A stretch of 64,000 nucleotides of DNA from Paenibacillus larvae subsp. larvae (GCF_002003265.1 NZ_CP019687.1:3725501-3789500); one strand, 5' to 3'; numbered from the stretch's first letter, positions 35,383 through 44,092 are shown. The notes: a model not told the origin generated them from the sequence alone. Numbers and translations are program-made.

Positions 35383-35829
35383 TTAGGCAAATTCTATGGG
35401 GATCTTTGTCTCTTTTTGATCTTGCTGAAGGGGAATACGAACGGTTAGAAGCCCGTTGTAATAATGGGCTGTCATCTCCTTAAAATCCAGCTTTGATTGG
35501 GCGGGAAACGGCACCTTGCATTCGAAGGGTCCAAAAAAACGTTCTGCCCGCAAAATTTGATGATCCATTACTGAAAACGGGCGAACCAGTTCCCCTCTTA
35601 AAACCAGTCCATGGCCGCTGACACAAAGAGATATCTGCTCAGCTGAGTAAAGGCCTGGAAGTTCGGCACTCATCCACCATTCTTCCTCGGTTTGGTATAC
35701 ATCAATGCGGGGGCCGTTTTTAGGGAGAAGTCCGGCCATATCCTGCCAAAAGTCTTCTCCCAGAACTTCGTTTGCCTGAGCATGAATAGACTTCCAATTG
35801 ATATTGGATGACAGAGGTTGATTTTTCAT
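35383..35829 (-). CDS. Hsp20/alpha-crystallin family protein
   Basis: A 148-residue small heat-shock protein: IDVYQTEEEWWMSAELPGLY opens the crystallin domain, followed by LVLRGEL, FFGPFECKVPFP (the usual FxRxFxLP region), and YYNGLLTVRIPL near the end (family GVLxVxxPK). Possibly a coat protein like CotM because of its spore-gene neighbours. Stops one base from the plus-strand Hsp20-like gene. Confidence 0.75.
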   Translation of the reverse strand: MKNQPLSSNINWKSIHAQANEVLGEDFWQDMAGLLPKNGPRIDVYQTEEEWWMSAELPGLYSAEQISLCVSGHGLVLRGELVRPFSVMDHQILRAERFFGPFECKVPFPAQSKLDFKEMTAHYYNGLLTVRIPLQQDQKETKIPIEFA

Positions 35830-35892
35830 TGCCTCACCTGCATCTCATAATCTTCGTACAGTACAGTCTATGAGGCTAATCCTTGATTCTTG

Positions 35893-36212
35893 CTACATTT
35901 TATTACGCCGGCTGCTGCTTCCTCTTTGTTCAGGGCTGGAATCGGAAATCTGCTCTTTAGCCATCCGGATCATTTCCTTAACCATGGAGCCCCCGATTCG
36001 TCCCCCCACTTTTCCGGCATCCTCGGATTTGAGGTGCCCGTTATATCCCTGATGCAATGGAACTCCCAAGGAACGTGCTACTTCATATTTAACGGAATCG
36101 GGCTTTCCCCGGACGGCTTTAAATCCTTCTTTTTCCGCTACTTTCGCTTTGAAAATATCAGGCTTTGCTCAGCGCCGGGCCAAGCCGTTCTGCGGTTTCT
36201 TCTTCTGGCCAT
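35893..36212 (-). pseudogene. Alpha/beta-type small acid-soluble spore protein, frameshifted
   Basis: Start ATG 36212 behind GCAGGAGGTGAG gives ARRRNRRTAWPGAEQSL, then the frame is lost near 36160. One frame over, DIFKAKVAEKEGF, KAVRGKPDSVKYEVARSLGV, PLHQGYNGHLKSEDAGKVGG and RIGGSMVKEMIRMAKEQ follow to a TAG at 35893-35895. These are the conserved segments of alpha/beta-type SASPs that coat spore DNA (KYEVARSLGV and GGRIGG.MV..MI). Total length 320 nt is one base short of an in-frame gene, so a single-base loss breaks it. A sequencing error is possible. Confidence 0.8.
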
Positions 36213-36254
36213 CTTCTCACCTCCTGCTATTAGAATGCCCAGAATTTGCAGTAT

Positions 36255-36495
36255 ATGATGGATTTCTTCAAGAGCCTCGGTTATAATAACGATGTAAAAA
36301 TCCAAGAGGTTTTCCAATTGGATCGCTGCGGAACCACAATCAAGCAGGAACTGCTTGCCGGCATTATTTCTTTCTTCGCCAACACTGCTTACTTTAATTA
36401 TGGCTATTGTGCTTTATATCCGGTACATTCCTTCTGTTTTGTATGGTATAGCGGGGATATTTCTGCTTAATTTCATTTTGTATGCAATTCAGTAA
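36255..36495 (+). pseudogene. Possible purine permease (NCS2/AzgA) remnant with internal deletion
   Basis: The first part, QEVFQLDRCGTTIKQELLAG, then IISFFA, resembles the N-terminus of AzgA/PbuG-type permeases (FKL..HGTT.KTE..AGI..F). One frame over it continues LTLIMAIVLYIRYIPSVLYG, IAGIFLLNFILYAIQ to a TAA at 36493-36495, a membrane-like C-terminal end. Around 300 residues would be missing between them. A hairpin terminator follows at 36547. The call rests on short similarity. Confidence 0.35.
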
Positions 36496-36546
36496 AACAA
36501 CATTGATTCAGTAAAACCCTGGAAACTATAAGAGAGCAATAACTTT

Positions 36547-36585
36547 GCAGTCCGGTCCGCGATGCGGCTAGACTGCTTCTTTTTT
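36547..36585 (+). terminator. Terminator
   Basis: GCAGTC and GACTGC enclose CCGC/GCGG, giving an interrupted stem followed by TTCTTTTTT, downstream of the permease relic. Confidence 0.75.
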
Positions 36586-36640
36586 ATACTGTTTTATACC
36601 GTTTTGTAACTTATAAAATAGCCGGGCAGGTTCTGCCTAA

Positions 36641-36702
36641 CCTTACAAAACTGTCATACTGGGTCACCTTAATCGATAGAACCTTATTTCTCGGATTGAT
36701 AG
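36641..36702 (+). promoter_or_regulatory. Shared upstream motif, copy 1
   Basis: GGGTCACCTTAATCGATAG at 36661-36679, then TTATT..TCGGATTGATAG. The same block, with few changes, occurs at 37517-37555 before the ABC transporter. Upstream, AAACTGTCATACT matches GAAATTGTAAGAT at copy 2. It lies ~60-100 nt before the lipoprotein gene and is likely a common regulator site or promoter. Confidence 0.6.
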
Positions 36703-36760
36703 GGTAAAGCGTATTGGGGAGGATACAGCCTCTACTTAAAAAAGATGGGAGAGATGTCTA

Positions 36761-37351
36761 ATGAGAAAAATGGCAGGTTTCGGCCTTTCACTTGCTTTAT
36801 TTGCAATTCTGCTTTCCGGTTGTTCTTTATTTGGGGAGGGGGCGAACGGTGTTCTTATTTTTGGTGATTTTAAACAGGTGGAAGCCAAGATAGAGGAGAA
36901 AAAATCTGATCTTGCCAGTAATGAAATACAAAAGATTAAAGTAGCCAAACAGGGGGATGAAACGGTTCTGATCATGAGCAAATCAACAGCAGATTCTCTT
37001 CAAAAGAAAGGGTTATTCAGGAAAATCATCGACAAAGACAAAACGGAGATTTTAAGTTCGTTCCCGAATGTATCCAAAGGAAAGCCCCTGCTTTTTGCTA
37101 AAAAAGAAAGTTCTTCCTTGACCTTGGACGGCAATCAGGTAAGCGTGAAGTATGAAGGTAATTATATAGTTGGTCCTGGCCGCACATATGCTGATCAGAT
37201 CGTCATAGCAGATGATGCGGATATGGTCGCTATGCCCGGAACGGAAAAGGCTATGGGAATTCTGGAAACCAAAAAAGACCCGTCCGAACAAATAGGAAGC
37301 TTTGGGGAGAATGTGGACAAGGTTCAATCTGTTACCATCAAGAAGACATAA
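36761..37351 (+). CDS. Unrecognised lipoprotein
   Basis: A 196-residue lipoprotein: signal ending LLSGC, then a Lys/Glu-rich soluble domain (DFKQVEAKIEEKKSDLASNE, KQGDETVLIMSKSTADSLQKK) without a family I know. It stands directly upstream of, and shares a control motif with, the Bce-type ABC transporter, so it may act with it outside the membrane, but no known Bce system of this type is matched. Start ATG 36761; RBS GGGAGAG. Confidence 0.75.
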   Translation: MRKMAGFGLSLALFAILLSGCSLFGEGANGVLIFGDFKQVEAKIEEKKSDLASNEIQKIKVAKQGDETVLIMSKSTADSLQKKGLFRKIIDKDKTEILSSFPNVSKGKPLLFAKKESSSLTLDGNQVSVKYEGNYIVGPGRTYADQIVIADDADMVAMPGTEKAMGILETKKDPSEQIGSFGENVDKVQSVTIKKT

Positions 37352-37502
37352 CATTCCCCAGAATTGAGTCAATTCTGCCTGGTTATGTCCGGTTCATGTA
37401 AAGTTACTTGCGTATATGAGATGCCAAACAGCATTTTTGCGGGTATTGGTATTTTTTTACACAGATGCCTTATGTTTCTGACGGAGCGGCTATCTACGTG
37501 AC

Positions 37503-37555
37503 GAAATTGTAAGATGGGGTCACTTTAATCGATGGTTGATTATTCGGATTTGATA
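37503..37555 (+). promoter_or_regulatory. Shared upstream motif, copy 2
   Basis: GGGTCACTTTAATCGATGG at 37517-37535, then TTATTCGGATTTGATAG. Relative to copy 1 the first 19 bases differ at two positions. It lies ~50-85 nt before the ATP-binding gene. The two copies suggest the lipoprotein and transporter answer to one regulator. Confidence 0.6.
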
Positions 37556-37602
37556 GATACTTGGATTATCGAGAAAACGTGCAAGAAAGAGGGAGAAAGA
37601 CA

Positions 37603-38373
37603 ATGACGAAACCTGTACTGATTACAAAAGGTGTTACGAAAACTTACGGTGCTAAAAATAATATGTATATGGCTTTGGACCATATTGATTTGGAAGTGAA
37701 TGAAGGGGAATTCGTCGGAATTATGGGCCCATCCGGTGCCGGAAAAACAACTCTTCTGAACATAATTTCCACTATCGACACACCTACTTCAGGTGATATC
37801 ATAATTGACGGCCAAAGTATTGTGAGAATGAAAGAGGAGCAGTTGGCGCTGTTTCGCCGGAGCAAACTGGGTTTTGTTTTTCAGGATTACAACCTGCTTG
37901 ATTCTCTGACAGTCCGGGAAAACATAGCACTGCCACTTGCTCTTTCCCATGTTAAAGCTGCTGAAATTGATGAGCGGGTAGTCCGCATCGCCAAAAAATT
38001 CGGCATTGATCCGATTCTGGATAAATACCCTTACCAGATCTCCGGAGGCCAGAAGCAGCGCTGTGCGGCTTCCCGTGCGATGGTATCCAACCCGAGCCTG
38101 ATCCTGGGGGACGAGCCGACAGGCGCTTTGGATTCCAAATCGGCAACCGATCTGCTGGAAAGTATGAAAGAGCTGAATGAACAAGATAGAGTTACGATTC
38201 TTCTTGTTACTCATGATGCTTTTGCTTCCAGCTACTGCCAACGGGTCCTGTTCATTAAGGATGGCAGACTGTTTACCGAACTGCGTAAGGAAGACCTGAC
38301 CCGTAAACAATTCTTTAACGCCATTCTGAACATGCTGTCATCTATCGGGGGTGGAGTAAGTGACGTTATTTAA
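37603..38373 (+). CDS. BceA-type ABC transporter ATP-binding protein
   Basis: A 256-residue ATPase of the lipoprotein/peptide-antibiotic type: Walker [15 protein letters not shown], signature [16 protein letters not shown], Walker [17 protein letters not shown] and H-loop [12 protein letters not shown]. This group (BceA, YxdL, VirA-like) partners a large FtsX-type permease, present downstream with a 14-nt overlap. ATG 37603 is the family N-terminus; 14 earlier codons are in frame but lack an RBS. Likely a detoxification transporter against peptide antibiotics; no BceRS-type two-component genes are next to it. Confidence 0.88.
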   Translation: MTKPVLITKGVTKTYGAKNNMYMALDHIDLEVNEGEFVGIMGPSGAGKTTLLNIISTIDTPTSGDIIIDGQSIVRMKEEQLALFRRSKLGFVFQDYNLLDSLTVRENIALPLALSHVKAAEIDERVVRIAKKFGIDPILDKYPYQISGGQKQRCAASRAMVSNPSLILGDEPTGALDSKSATDLLESMKELNEQDRVTILLVTHDAFASSYCQRVLFIKDGRLFTELRKEDLTRKQFFNAILNMLSSIGGGVSDVI

Positions 38374-40303
38374 TCTTGCTTTGCGTAATATCAGAAAGAA
38401 TTTCAAAAACTATTTCATTTATTTTGTTTCTATGATATTTAGTATTGTGATCTACTACGTCTTTGCAGCGATTAAGTATAATTCCCAAATCCAGCAAGCG
38501 GCTGATGCTTCCAAGAAAATATCAGGGGCCTTTACTTTCTCCGGTGTATTATTAATCTTGTTTTCCGCTTTGTTTATCATTTATTCCAATGGCTTTTTCA
38601 CACGGAAACGCAAGAAAGAAGTAGGGTTATACTCGCTTCTGGGTGTGAGAAAAAGACAAATCGCCAAGATGTTGGCCTATGAGAATCTGTTTATGGGGCT
38701 CATCGCCCTGATAGTTGGAATCGGAATTGGCGCCCTGTTATCCAGTGGCTTTACCAAGCTGCTGCTTATGCTTATGGGTGTAGATATCGGTGTAAATTTT
38801 GAGATACCTGCGGCAGCAGTTCTCAACACGGCTGTTGTATTCTTTGTCATTATTTTGTATACATCTTTCCAGGGTTACAGACTGATTTACCGTTTTAAGC
38901 TGATCGATCTCTTTAAGGCGGAAAGCCGTGGAGAGAAGGTGCCTAAGGGGTCTTTTGTGATTGCCTTATTGGCCGTTGCAATGATCAGTTCCGGATATTA
39001 TCTGGCCTATAACTTTTTGAAAATGCTAACGAAATTTGGCAACCCTATGCTTCTTCCGTTGGCGATTCTGTTCCTGACCGTAGCCGGAACTTACCTGCTG
39101 TTTCATTTCTTTACGGTTATCCTGATCAGAGTCAGACGCAGAAATAAAAAAAGTTTTTATAGCGGCATGAACCTGGTAAGTACATCCCAATTGCTGTACC
39201 GGATCAAAGGAAATGCAACTACCCTGGCGACGATTGCTACCCTCAGTGCAGTTACGCTGGTTGCTATCGGAGCTTCGGTTTCGCTTTACTTTAATGTTAG
39301 TAATCAAGCCGCGGAAGCTTCTCCATACAGTTACAGTTACGAAGTGACCTCCCCCGAACTGAACAGGAAAGTGGATCAGGCTCTCAATGAGTTTAAAGGA
39401 GATCATCCTGTTGAGAAGGATATGACCATAAAAACTTTTCAAGTGAAAGGACAAGTGCATGATGCGGGTAAAAAACTGGATGCTTCTAAGCTGGGGGACA
39501 AAGATAATTCGACGATTGTAGCGTTTAGCGAATTTAAGAAATGGGCTCAAACTTTCGGAAGGGATGTGGAGCAAAAACTTGGAACGGGAGAAGCAATCCA
39601 GCATAGAGATGAACAAATTTCTTCTGTCATGGAGAAAATGGGTTTAAATGTTCCAGAGACTTTTTCCTTAGTTGCAGGGAAAGAAACTATTGATTTGAAG
39701 GTTGTCAAGAGTGGGGCATATCCATTAAAAAACGGGTATTTCAATGCGGTTATTGTGCCGGATGAGGTCTACCAAAAAGCTTTAAAAGCAGACTCCGGAC
39801 TAAAGGAAAAAGAAATCCGTTTAATCAATGTAAAGGACCAGGGGAGCAGTAAGGAACTGACGGCCGCTATTGCGAAAGCCTCGAATGAGAAAGCTACAAG
39901 TTATTATGAAGTTTATAAGAGTGGACTAGAGGCTACGGGTATGATGATCTTTATAGGCACATTTGTCGGACTCGTTTTCCTGATTGCCACCGGTTCTATT
40001 ATTTATTTCAAACAGTTGTCTGAAGCCAATGCCGATAAAGGCAAATATGACATTTTACGCAAAGTAGGGGTTACTCCTAAGGAAATGAAGAAAGCCATTG
40101 GCAAACAAATTGCCTTTGTCTTTGTTGCCCCTTTGGTCGTAGGAATCCTGCACAGCATCTTTGCACTTAAAACAGCCAACCAAATATTCCAAGTTTCCGA
40201 CAAGCTCCCGCTTATAATGAGCATGGTTGCTTATGTGCTTATCTATATTGGCTATTACTTCCTGACAGTCCGTTCTTACTTCAATATTGTCCGGAAAAGT
40301 TAA
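38360..40303 (+). CDS. BceB-type ABC transporter permease
   Basis: A 647-residue FtsX-type permease with ten membrane segments: one near 18-38 (YFIYFVSMIFSIVIYYVFAA), FtsX domain around 60-175, further helices near 200, 230 and 285, a large extracellular domain (~310-520) typical of BceB, and four helices at the C-terminus. GTG start at 38360 overlaps the ATPase gene by 14 nt. BceB permeases sense and remove bacitracin-like or lantibiotic peptides. A terminator follows at 40319. Confidence 0.88.
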   Translation: MTLFNLALRNIRKNFKNYFIYFVSMIFSIVIYYVFAAIKYNSQIQQAADASKKISGAFTFSGVLLILFSALFIIYSNGFFTRKRKKEVGLYSLLGVRKRQIAKMLAYENLFMGLIALIVGIGIGALLSSGFTKLLLMLMGVDIGVNFEIPAAAVLNTAVVFFVIILYTSFQGYRLIYRFKLIDLFKAESRGEKVPKGSFVIALLAVAMISSGYYLAYNFLKMLTKFGNPMLLPLAILFLTVAGTYLLFHFFTVILIRVRRRNKKSFYSGMNLVSTSQLLYRIKGNATTLATIATLSAVTLVAIGASVSLYFNVSNQAAEASPYSYSYEVTSPELNRKVDQALNEFKGDHPVEKDMTIKTFQVKGQVHDAGKKLDASKLGDKDNSTIVAFSEFKKWAQTFGRDVEQKLGTGEAIQHRDEQISSVMEKMGLNVPETFSLVAGKETIDLKVVKSGAYPLKNGYFNAVIVPDEVYQKALKADSGLKEKEIRLINVKDQGSSKELTAAIAKASNEKATSYYEVYKSGLEATGMMIFIGTFVGLVFLIATGSIIYFKQLSEANADKGKYDILRKVGVTPKEMKKAIGKQIAFVFVAPLVVGILHSIFALKTANQIFQVSDKLPLIMSMVAYVLIYIGYYFLTVRSYFNIVRKS

Positions 40304-40318
40304 TAGATGAAAAGGCGA

Positions 40319-40355
40319 AACTCCCGCTTAAAACTCAAAAAGCGGGGGTTTTTTG
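40319..40355 (+). terminator. Terminator of the Bce-type operon
   Basis: AACTCCCGCTT pairs with AAGCGGGGGTT with one mismatch, followed by TTTTTTG. Confidence 0.8.
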
Positions 40356-40579
40356 TATGCAAAAGATATAACCTTTCTTAAACCCTTAGTTGTACTATCC
40401 CCCTGCTTCAGAAAAACGGTAAAATTTTGGATCTGCTTATTTGAACTCCCTTATACATTTAAAGGATAGCAAGGTTTAAACAGAAGGCAAGGTTTCTGAG
40501 TGAAGGGGAGAATGGCACTAAAGATCTGTGAATAGAGTATTAGGTAAGAAAAAGGGAGAAATAACAATGGCAAAACCGA

Positions 40580-40609
40580 TTGACATTGATAATCATTATC
40601 AATTATAGT
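40580..40609 (+). promoter_or_regulatory. Iron-operon promoter with Fur box 1
   Basis: TTGACA at 40580-40585 and TATAGT at 40604-40609 are 18 nt apart. ATTGATAATCATTATCAAT (40585-40603) is a 9-1-9 palindrome matching the Fur consensus and fills the spacer, so Fur-Fe should block RNA polymerase. Confidence 0.85.
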
Positions 40610-40631
40610 AATCTTTGAAGTCATAAATGGT

Positions 40632-40650
40632 AATGATAATCATTATCATT
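40632..40650 (+). promoter_or_regulatory. Fur box 2
   Basis: AATGATAATCATTATCATT is a second 9-1-9 palindrome, 24 nt before the start codon at 40675 and 28 nt after the first. Two boxes suggest tight iron control. Confidence 0.85.
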
Positions 40651-40674
40651 TAATATATAGAAGGAGAGGATATT

Positions 40675-41664
40675 ATGTCCCTTACACGTAAATTTACTCC
40701 CGCAGTCTTAGCTGCTGTTGTCTTGCTGGCCGGGTGCGGAATAGCCAAGGATGAGAGTAAAGGGCCGGCGGGTTCGGTAAAACCCAATGCTGCGGTCACG
40801 ACCAACCCGTCCGCTTCCTCTAAAATAAAAGTCACTGATTTTACGGGAAGGGAAGTAATATTTGATAAAGCTCCTGTAAGTGTAGCCACACTGGCCTTGG
40901 GGGATCTGGATATTGTACATAAGCTTGGAGCGAATATAGTGGGCAGACCTGCAACAAAATCCCCGCTGCCTTCAGAGGGATTAAAAAATGCAGCAGAAAT
41001 CGGAAATACGCATCAGCCGAATTTTGAGAAACTGGCTGCAGCGAAACCGGATCTACTGATTGCCGGTGCGGGCTTTAACAAACATATAGCTACCGTGGAA
41101 AAAAACGGGACAAAAGTATTGATGACCTCGGCTAATTCTGTAGCTGATATTCAAAAAAGCATTACCCTTTTTGGTGAAGTATTAGAAAAAAAGGAGGAGG
41201 CGAAAAAGCTGACCCAGGCTATTGATGATAAGCTGCATGCTATGTCTTCAGCCGGAAAAACCGGTGTCCGTGCTCTGCTGGTTTACGGTGCACCCGGAAC
41301 ATATATGGCGGCACTTCCGAATTCTTTATCCGGTGACGTAATGGCTAAATCCGGAGGGGAGAATGTGGCAGCTGATTATCCGCAAACGAAAGATTTCCCG
41401 CAGTATGCGGAACTTAGTTCCGAACGGATAGTTGAAAGCAACCCTGATGTTGTTTATCTAATTACTCATGGAGATCCTGGAGCTGTTAAAAAATCTTTTG
41501 AAGCTGAAATGTCCAAAAACGCGGCATGGAAAAATCTGAAAGCAGTGAAAGAAGGGAGAGTAATTATTCTGCCTCCGGATCTGTTTGGTTCCAGTCCTGG
41601 GACGAAGATTACAGATGCACTAGACTTCATGTCGGATAATCTGAAAACGGCGGCGAAGAAATGA
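40675..41664 (+). CDS. Iron-siderophore or haem ABC transporter substrate-binding lipoprotein
   Basis: A 329-residue class-III binding protein. Lipoprotein signal ending VVLLAGC; then an Ala/Thr/Ser linker and the conserved start TDFTGREVIFDKAPVSVATL, NFEKLAAAKPDLLIAG, and helix-linked lobe KTGVRALLVYGAPGTYMAALPN. It delivers ferric siderophore or haem to the FecCD-type permease next to it. The hmoA gene at the operon end leans towards haem, but the family does not decide this. Two Fur boxes precede it. Confidence 0.88.
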   Translation: MSLTRKFTPAVLAAVVLLAGCGIAKDESKGPAGSVKPNAAVTTNPSASSKIKVTDFTGREVIFDKAPVSVATLALGDLDIVHKLGANIVGRPATKSPLPSEGLKNAAEIGNTHQPNFEKLAAAKPDLLIAGAGFNKHIATVEKNGTKVLMTSANSVADIQKSITLFGEVLEKKEEAKKLTQAIDDKLHAMSSAGKTGVRALLVYGAPGTYMAALPNSLSGDVMAKSGGENVAADYPQTKDFPQYAELSSERIVESNPDVVYLITHGDPGAVKKSFEAEMSKNAAWKNLKAVKEGRVIILPPDLFGSSPGTKITDALDFMSDNLKTAAKK

Positions 41665-42737
41665 GATTGGAAGCAGCTGTTAAAGCTGGACACCCCGCCG
41701 GAGCTTTTAGGCGTGGAGCTGAACGTCACCCCATGTCCCGCAGGAGATGGATACTGGCTATATCACTCAGTTTGCTCTTGCTGGTTTCCTGTCTGTATGG
41801 ACTGGTTAAAGGGGCTGTACCGATAAGGTTAAGTGATATTTGGCAGGCCATTGCAAGCAGCGAGGATACCATGGCACGGAGGATTGTCTGGGATTTGCGC
41901 ATTCCGAGAGTGATCATTGGTATTCTGGTAGGAATGTGTCTAGCTTCAGCCGGCGCTCTTCTGCAGGGCGTAATGCGCAACCCCTTGGCAGACCCGGGAA
42001 TCATTGGCGTATCTTCCGGTGCGGGACTTATGGCAACCCTTATTCTGATCGTATTTCCGGCCTATACTTTATTTCTTCCCATTGCTGCTTTTCTAGGGGC
42101 CTTTGTCACGGCCATGGCTATCTATATACTTGCTTGGAATAAAGGAGCCACTCCCGGGAGAATTATTTTGGTAGGGATCTCGATTAACGCTGTTATCGGC
42201 GCCTGTATGAGCGCTTTAATGCTGCTTTACAGTGATCGTGTTCAGGCCGTTCTCCCATGGATGAGTGGCGGGATTTCAGGGGTAAGCTGGGATCATGTAA
42301 ATATGGTCGCTTATTATGCTGTTGTTGCTCTTGTTCTTTCTCTTTTCGGTATTAAACATGTTCGGATACTTATGCTCGGAGATGAAATGGCCAAACTGCT
42401 GGGTCACCGGGTGGAGAGAAGCCGGCTGGTTTTAATTGTGCTAAGTACTCTTTTGTCCGGTATTGCTGTTAGTGTATCGGGGCTGATCGGATTTGTGGGC
42501 CTGGTAGTTCCGCATATGATTCGGCTTCTGATCGGGAACGATTACCGGTATTTACTGCCCATTTCCGCTATCGGAGGGGGAGCACTGGTTGTGTTGGCGG
42601 ATACTATTGCAAGAAGCTGGTTTGATCCTATTGAGCTTCCTGTAGGGATTCTGCTTTCTTTCTTGGGAGGACCTTTTTTCTTATTGATCATTCATAAAGG
42701 AGGGAAAGAACGTGAGAAGCGTGCTGCTTACGAATGA
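41661..42737 (+). CDS. FecCD-family iron transport permease
   Basis: A membrane protein of 358 residues from ATG 41661, or 334 from ATG 41733 (MSRRRWILA); the shorter fits the usual length but lacks a clear RBS. About ten helices; motifs LRIPRVIIGILVGMCLASAG and GALLQGVMRNPLADPGIIGV, the EAA-like region GIAVSVSGLIGFVGLVVPHM. ATG 41661 overlaps the binding-protein stop by 4 nt. One permease gene only, so it probably works as a homodimer. Confidence 0.9.
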   Translation: MRLEAAVKAGHPAGAFRRGAERHPMSRRRWILAISLSLLLLVSCLYGLVKGAVPIRLSDIWQAIASSEDTMARRIVWDLRIPRVIIGILVGMCLASAGALLQGVMRNPLADPGIIGVSSGAGLMATLILIVFPAYTLFLPIAAFLGAFVTAMAIYILAWNKGATPGRIILVGISINAVIGACMSALMLLYSDRVQAVLPWMSGGISGVSWDHVNMVAYYAVVALVLSLFGIKHVRILMLGDEMAKLLGHRVERSRLVLIVLSTLLSGIAVSVSGLIGFVGLVVPHMIRLLIGNDYRYLLPISAIGGGALVVLADTIARSWFDPIELPVGILLSFLGGPFFLLIIHKGGKEREKRAAYE

Positions 42738-43512
42738 CCTTTCGTTTCGTCATTCCGGACAATTTGCCCTGCAGGACTTGAGCCTTTCGGTGCAAAAAGG
42801 AGAGATCATCAGCCTTCTCGGGCCGAATGGTTCAGGAAAGTCGACGCTGCTTAAGCTCATGGCAAGGCTGCTTGAGCCTCATCAGGGAAGTGTAATTCTG
42901 GACGGGAAAGAACTGGCTTCTATGAAAACGGTGGACGTTGCCCGCAAACTGTCGATGCTTCCCCAAATGAATGACCACCAGCTTGATCTTACAGTCAGAG
43001 AACTGGTTGAATTCGGACGTCATCCGCATAAACCGTGGTTCCAAAGACTGGATCATGAAGACCATCTTATTGTGGATTGGTCACTTGAATTAACGGGACT
43101 TGGGACTTATGAACACCGTTTCCTTAAATCATTGTCCGGCGGGGAACGCCAGCGTGCCTGGATTGCCATGGCGCTGGCCCAAAAACCGCAGGTACTTCTG
43201 CTGGATGAACCTACGACCTATTTGGATATAGCACATCAGCTCGAAGTAATGGAATTAATCCGGCAGCTTAACCAGGAATATGGAATGACTGTCATCATGG
43301 TGCTGCATGATATTAATCAGGCTTCCCAATATAGTGATCGTCTTGTGGTAATGAAGAAGGGGAATATTGAGTATGACGGCCCTCCGGAATGTGTGCTTTG
43401 TAAAGCTATGTTTCAGCATATTTTTGAGATTGAAGTTGAAATCTACGAAGATGGGGAGAGGCCCTTTTTTACACCAAAACGGTGCTGTAATCGTGCATCT
43501 CAAACCATATAG
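42712..43512 (+). CDS. Iron-complex ABC transporter ATPase
   Basis: A 266-residue FhuC/FecE-type ATPase: Walker A GPNGSGKSTLLKLM, Q-loop LPQ, signature LSGGERQRAWIAMA, Walker B VLLLDEPTTYLDIAHQ, H-loop MVLHDINQA. Starts at GTG 42712 overlapping the permease by 26 nt. The last ~20 residues (KRCCNRASQTI) are Cys/Arg-rich and go beyond the usual length slightly. Confidence 0.9.
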   Translation: MRSVLLTNDLSFRHSGQFALQDLSLSVQKGEIISLLGPNGSGKSTLLKLMARLLEPHQGSVILDGKELASMKTVDVARKLSMLPQMNDHQLDLTVRELVEFGRHPHKPWFQRLDHEDHLIVDWSLELTGLGTYEHRFLKSLSGGERQRAWIAMALAQKPQVLLLDEPTTYLDIAHQLEVMELIRQLNQEYGMTVIMVLHDINQASQYSDRLVVMKKGNIEYDGPPECVLCKAMFQHIFEIEVEIYEDGERPFFTPKRCCNRASQTI

Positions 43513-43521
43513 GAGGACATC

Positions 43522-43655
43522 ATGAAAGTAAAGGGAGAACAGTACAGCCTGAAGCGGGTAAAGCGCTTGGCCCCCACGGGATTCCTCTCATCCGTCATGC
43601 TATAATGGGAGGGGAAGAAGCTGAGCAAGTAGTCCAATTTTTAAAAAACATGTAG
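43522..43655 (+). pseudogene. Small ORF, probably frameshifted
   Basis: ATG 43522 is behind AGGAGG and gives KVKGEQYSLKRVKRLAPTG before a stop at 43605. One frame over, HGIPLIRHAIMGGEEAEQVV then QFLKNM runs to TAG 43655. Joined, they make a small basic-plus-acidic protein of ~44 residues in the iron operon, broken at the CCCCC run near 43571-43575. No family recognised. Confidence 0.4.
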
Positions 43656-43693
43656 CTGTAAATGAAAAAAATCATGGAAGGGAGACGATAACG

Positions 43694-44038
43694 ATGATTC
43701 TGTTCATGAATACAATTCGCGTGAAGAACGGAACCGGAGATGTACTGGCTAAACGTTTTCAAAATCCAAAAGGAGTTCAGAGCTTTCCCGGTTTTGTCCG
43801 TATGGAGGTCTTGAAAACAGAAGGAACCGAAGATTACGAGGAATTTAAAGTATGCACCACCTGGGAAAGCAAGGGGGATTTTGATAAGTGGGTCCATAGT
43901 GACGCTTTCAAACAATCCCATGCTAAAAACAGGGAGCTGAATTCCGATATTTTGGGTAATCAATTAACCATGCATGAAATCGTGGTCTCCCGTGATCCCG
44001 ATCCTAATGTCAGAAAGCATGTAGAGCAACCCCTTTAA
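43694..44038 (+). CDS. hmoA: Heme-degrading monooxygenase (HmoA/IsdG family)
   Basis: A 114-residue protein of the antibiotic-biosynthesis-monooxygenase fold: ILFMNTIRVKNGTGDVLAKR, SFPGFVRMEVL, EEFKVCTTWESKGDFDKWVH and SDAFKQSHAKN. The Asn, Trp and His residues match those of IsdG/HmoA-type enzymes that open the haem ring and free iron. RBS GAAGGGAG. Last gene of the Fur-controlled group; a terminator follows. Confidence 0.85.
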   Translation: MILFMNTIRVKNGTGDVLAKRFQNPKGVQSFPGFVRMEVLKTEGTEDYEEFKVCTTWESKGDFDKWVHSDAFKQSHAKNRELNSDILGNQLTMHEIVVSRDPDPNVRKHVEQPL

Positions 44039-44060
44039 ATCCATAATCCTCTGGAATTTT

Positions 44061-44092
44061 AACCTCCGTCTGTCAAAGACGGAGGTTTTTTA
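44061..44092 (+). terminator. Terminator of the iron operon
   Basis: AACCTCCGTC pairs with GACGGAGGTT (10 bp perfect) around TGTCAAA, followed by TTTTTAT. Confidence 0.9.

Noticed and set aside
36300-36400. Minus-strand hydrophobic frame in line with the SASP start
   Set aside because: No start codon; it lies opposite the permease-like relic and is probably chance.
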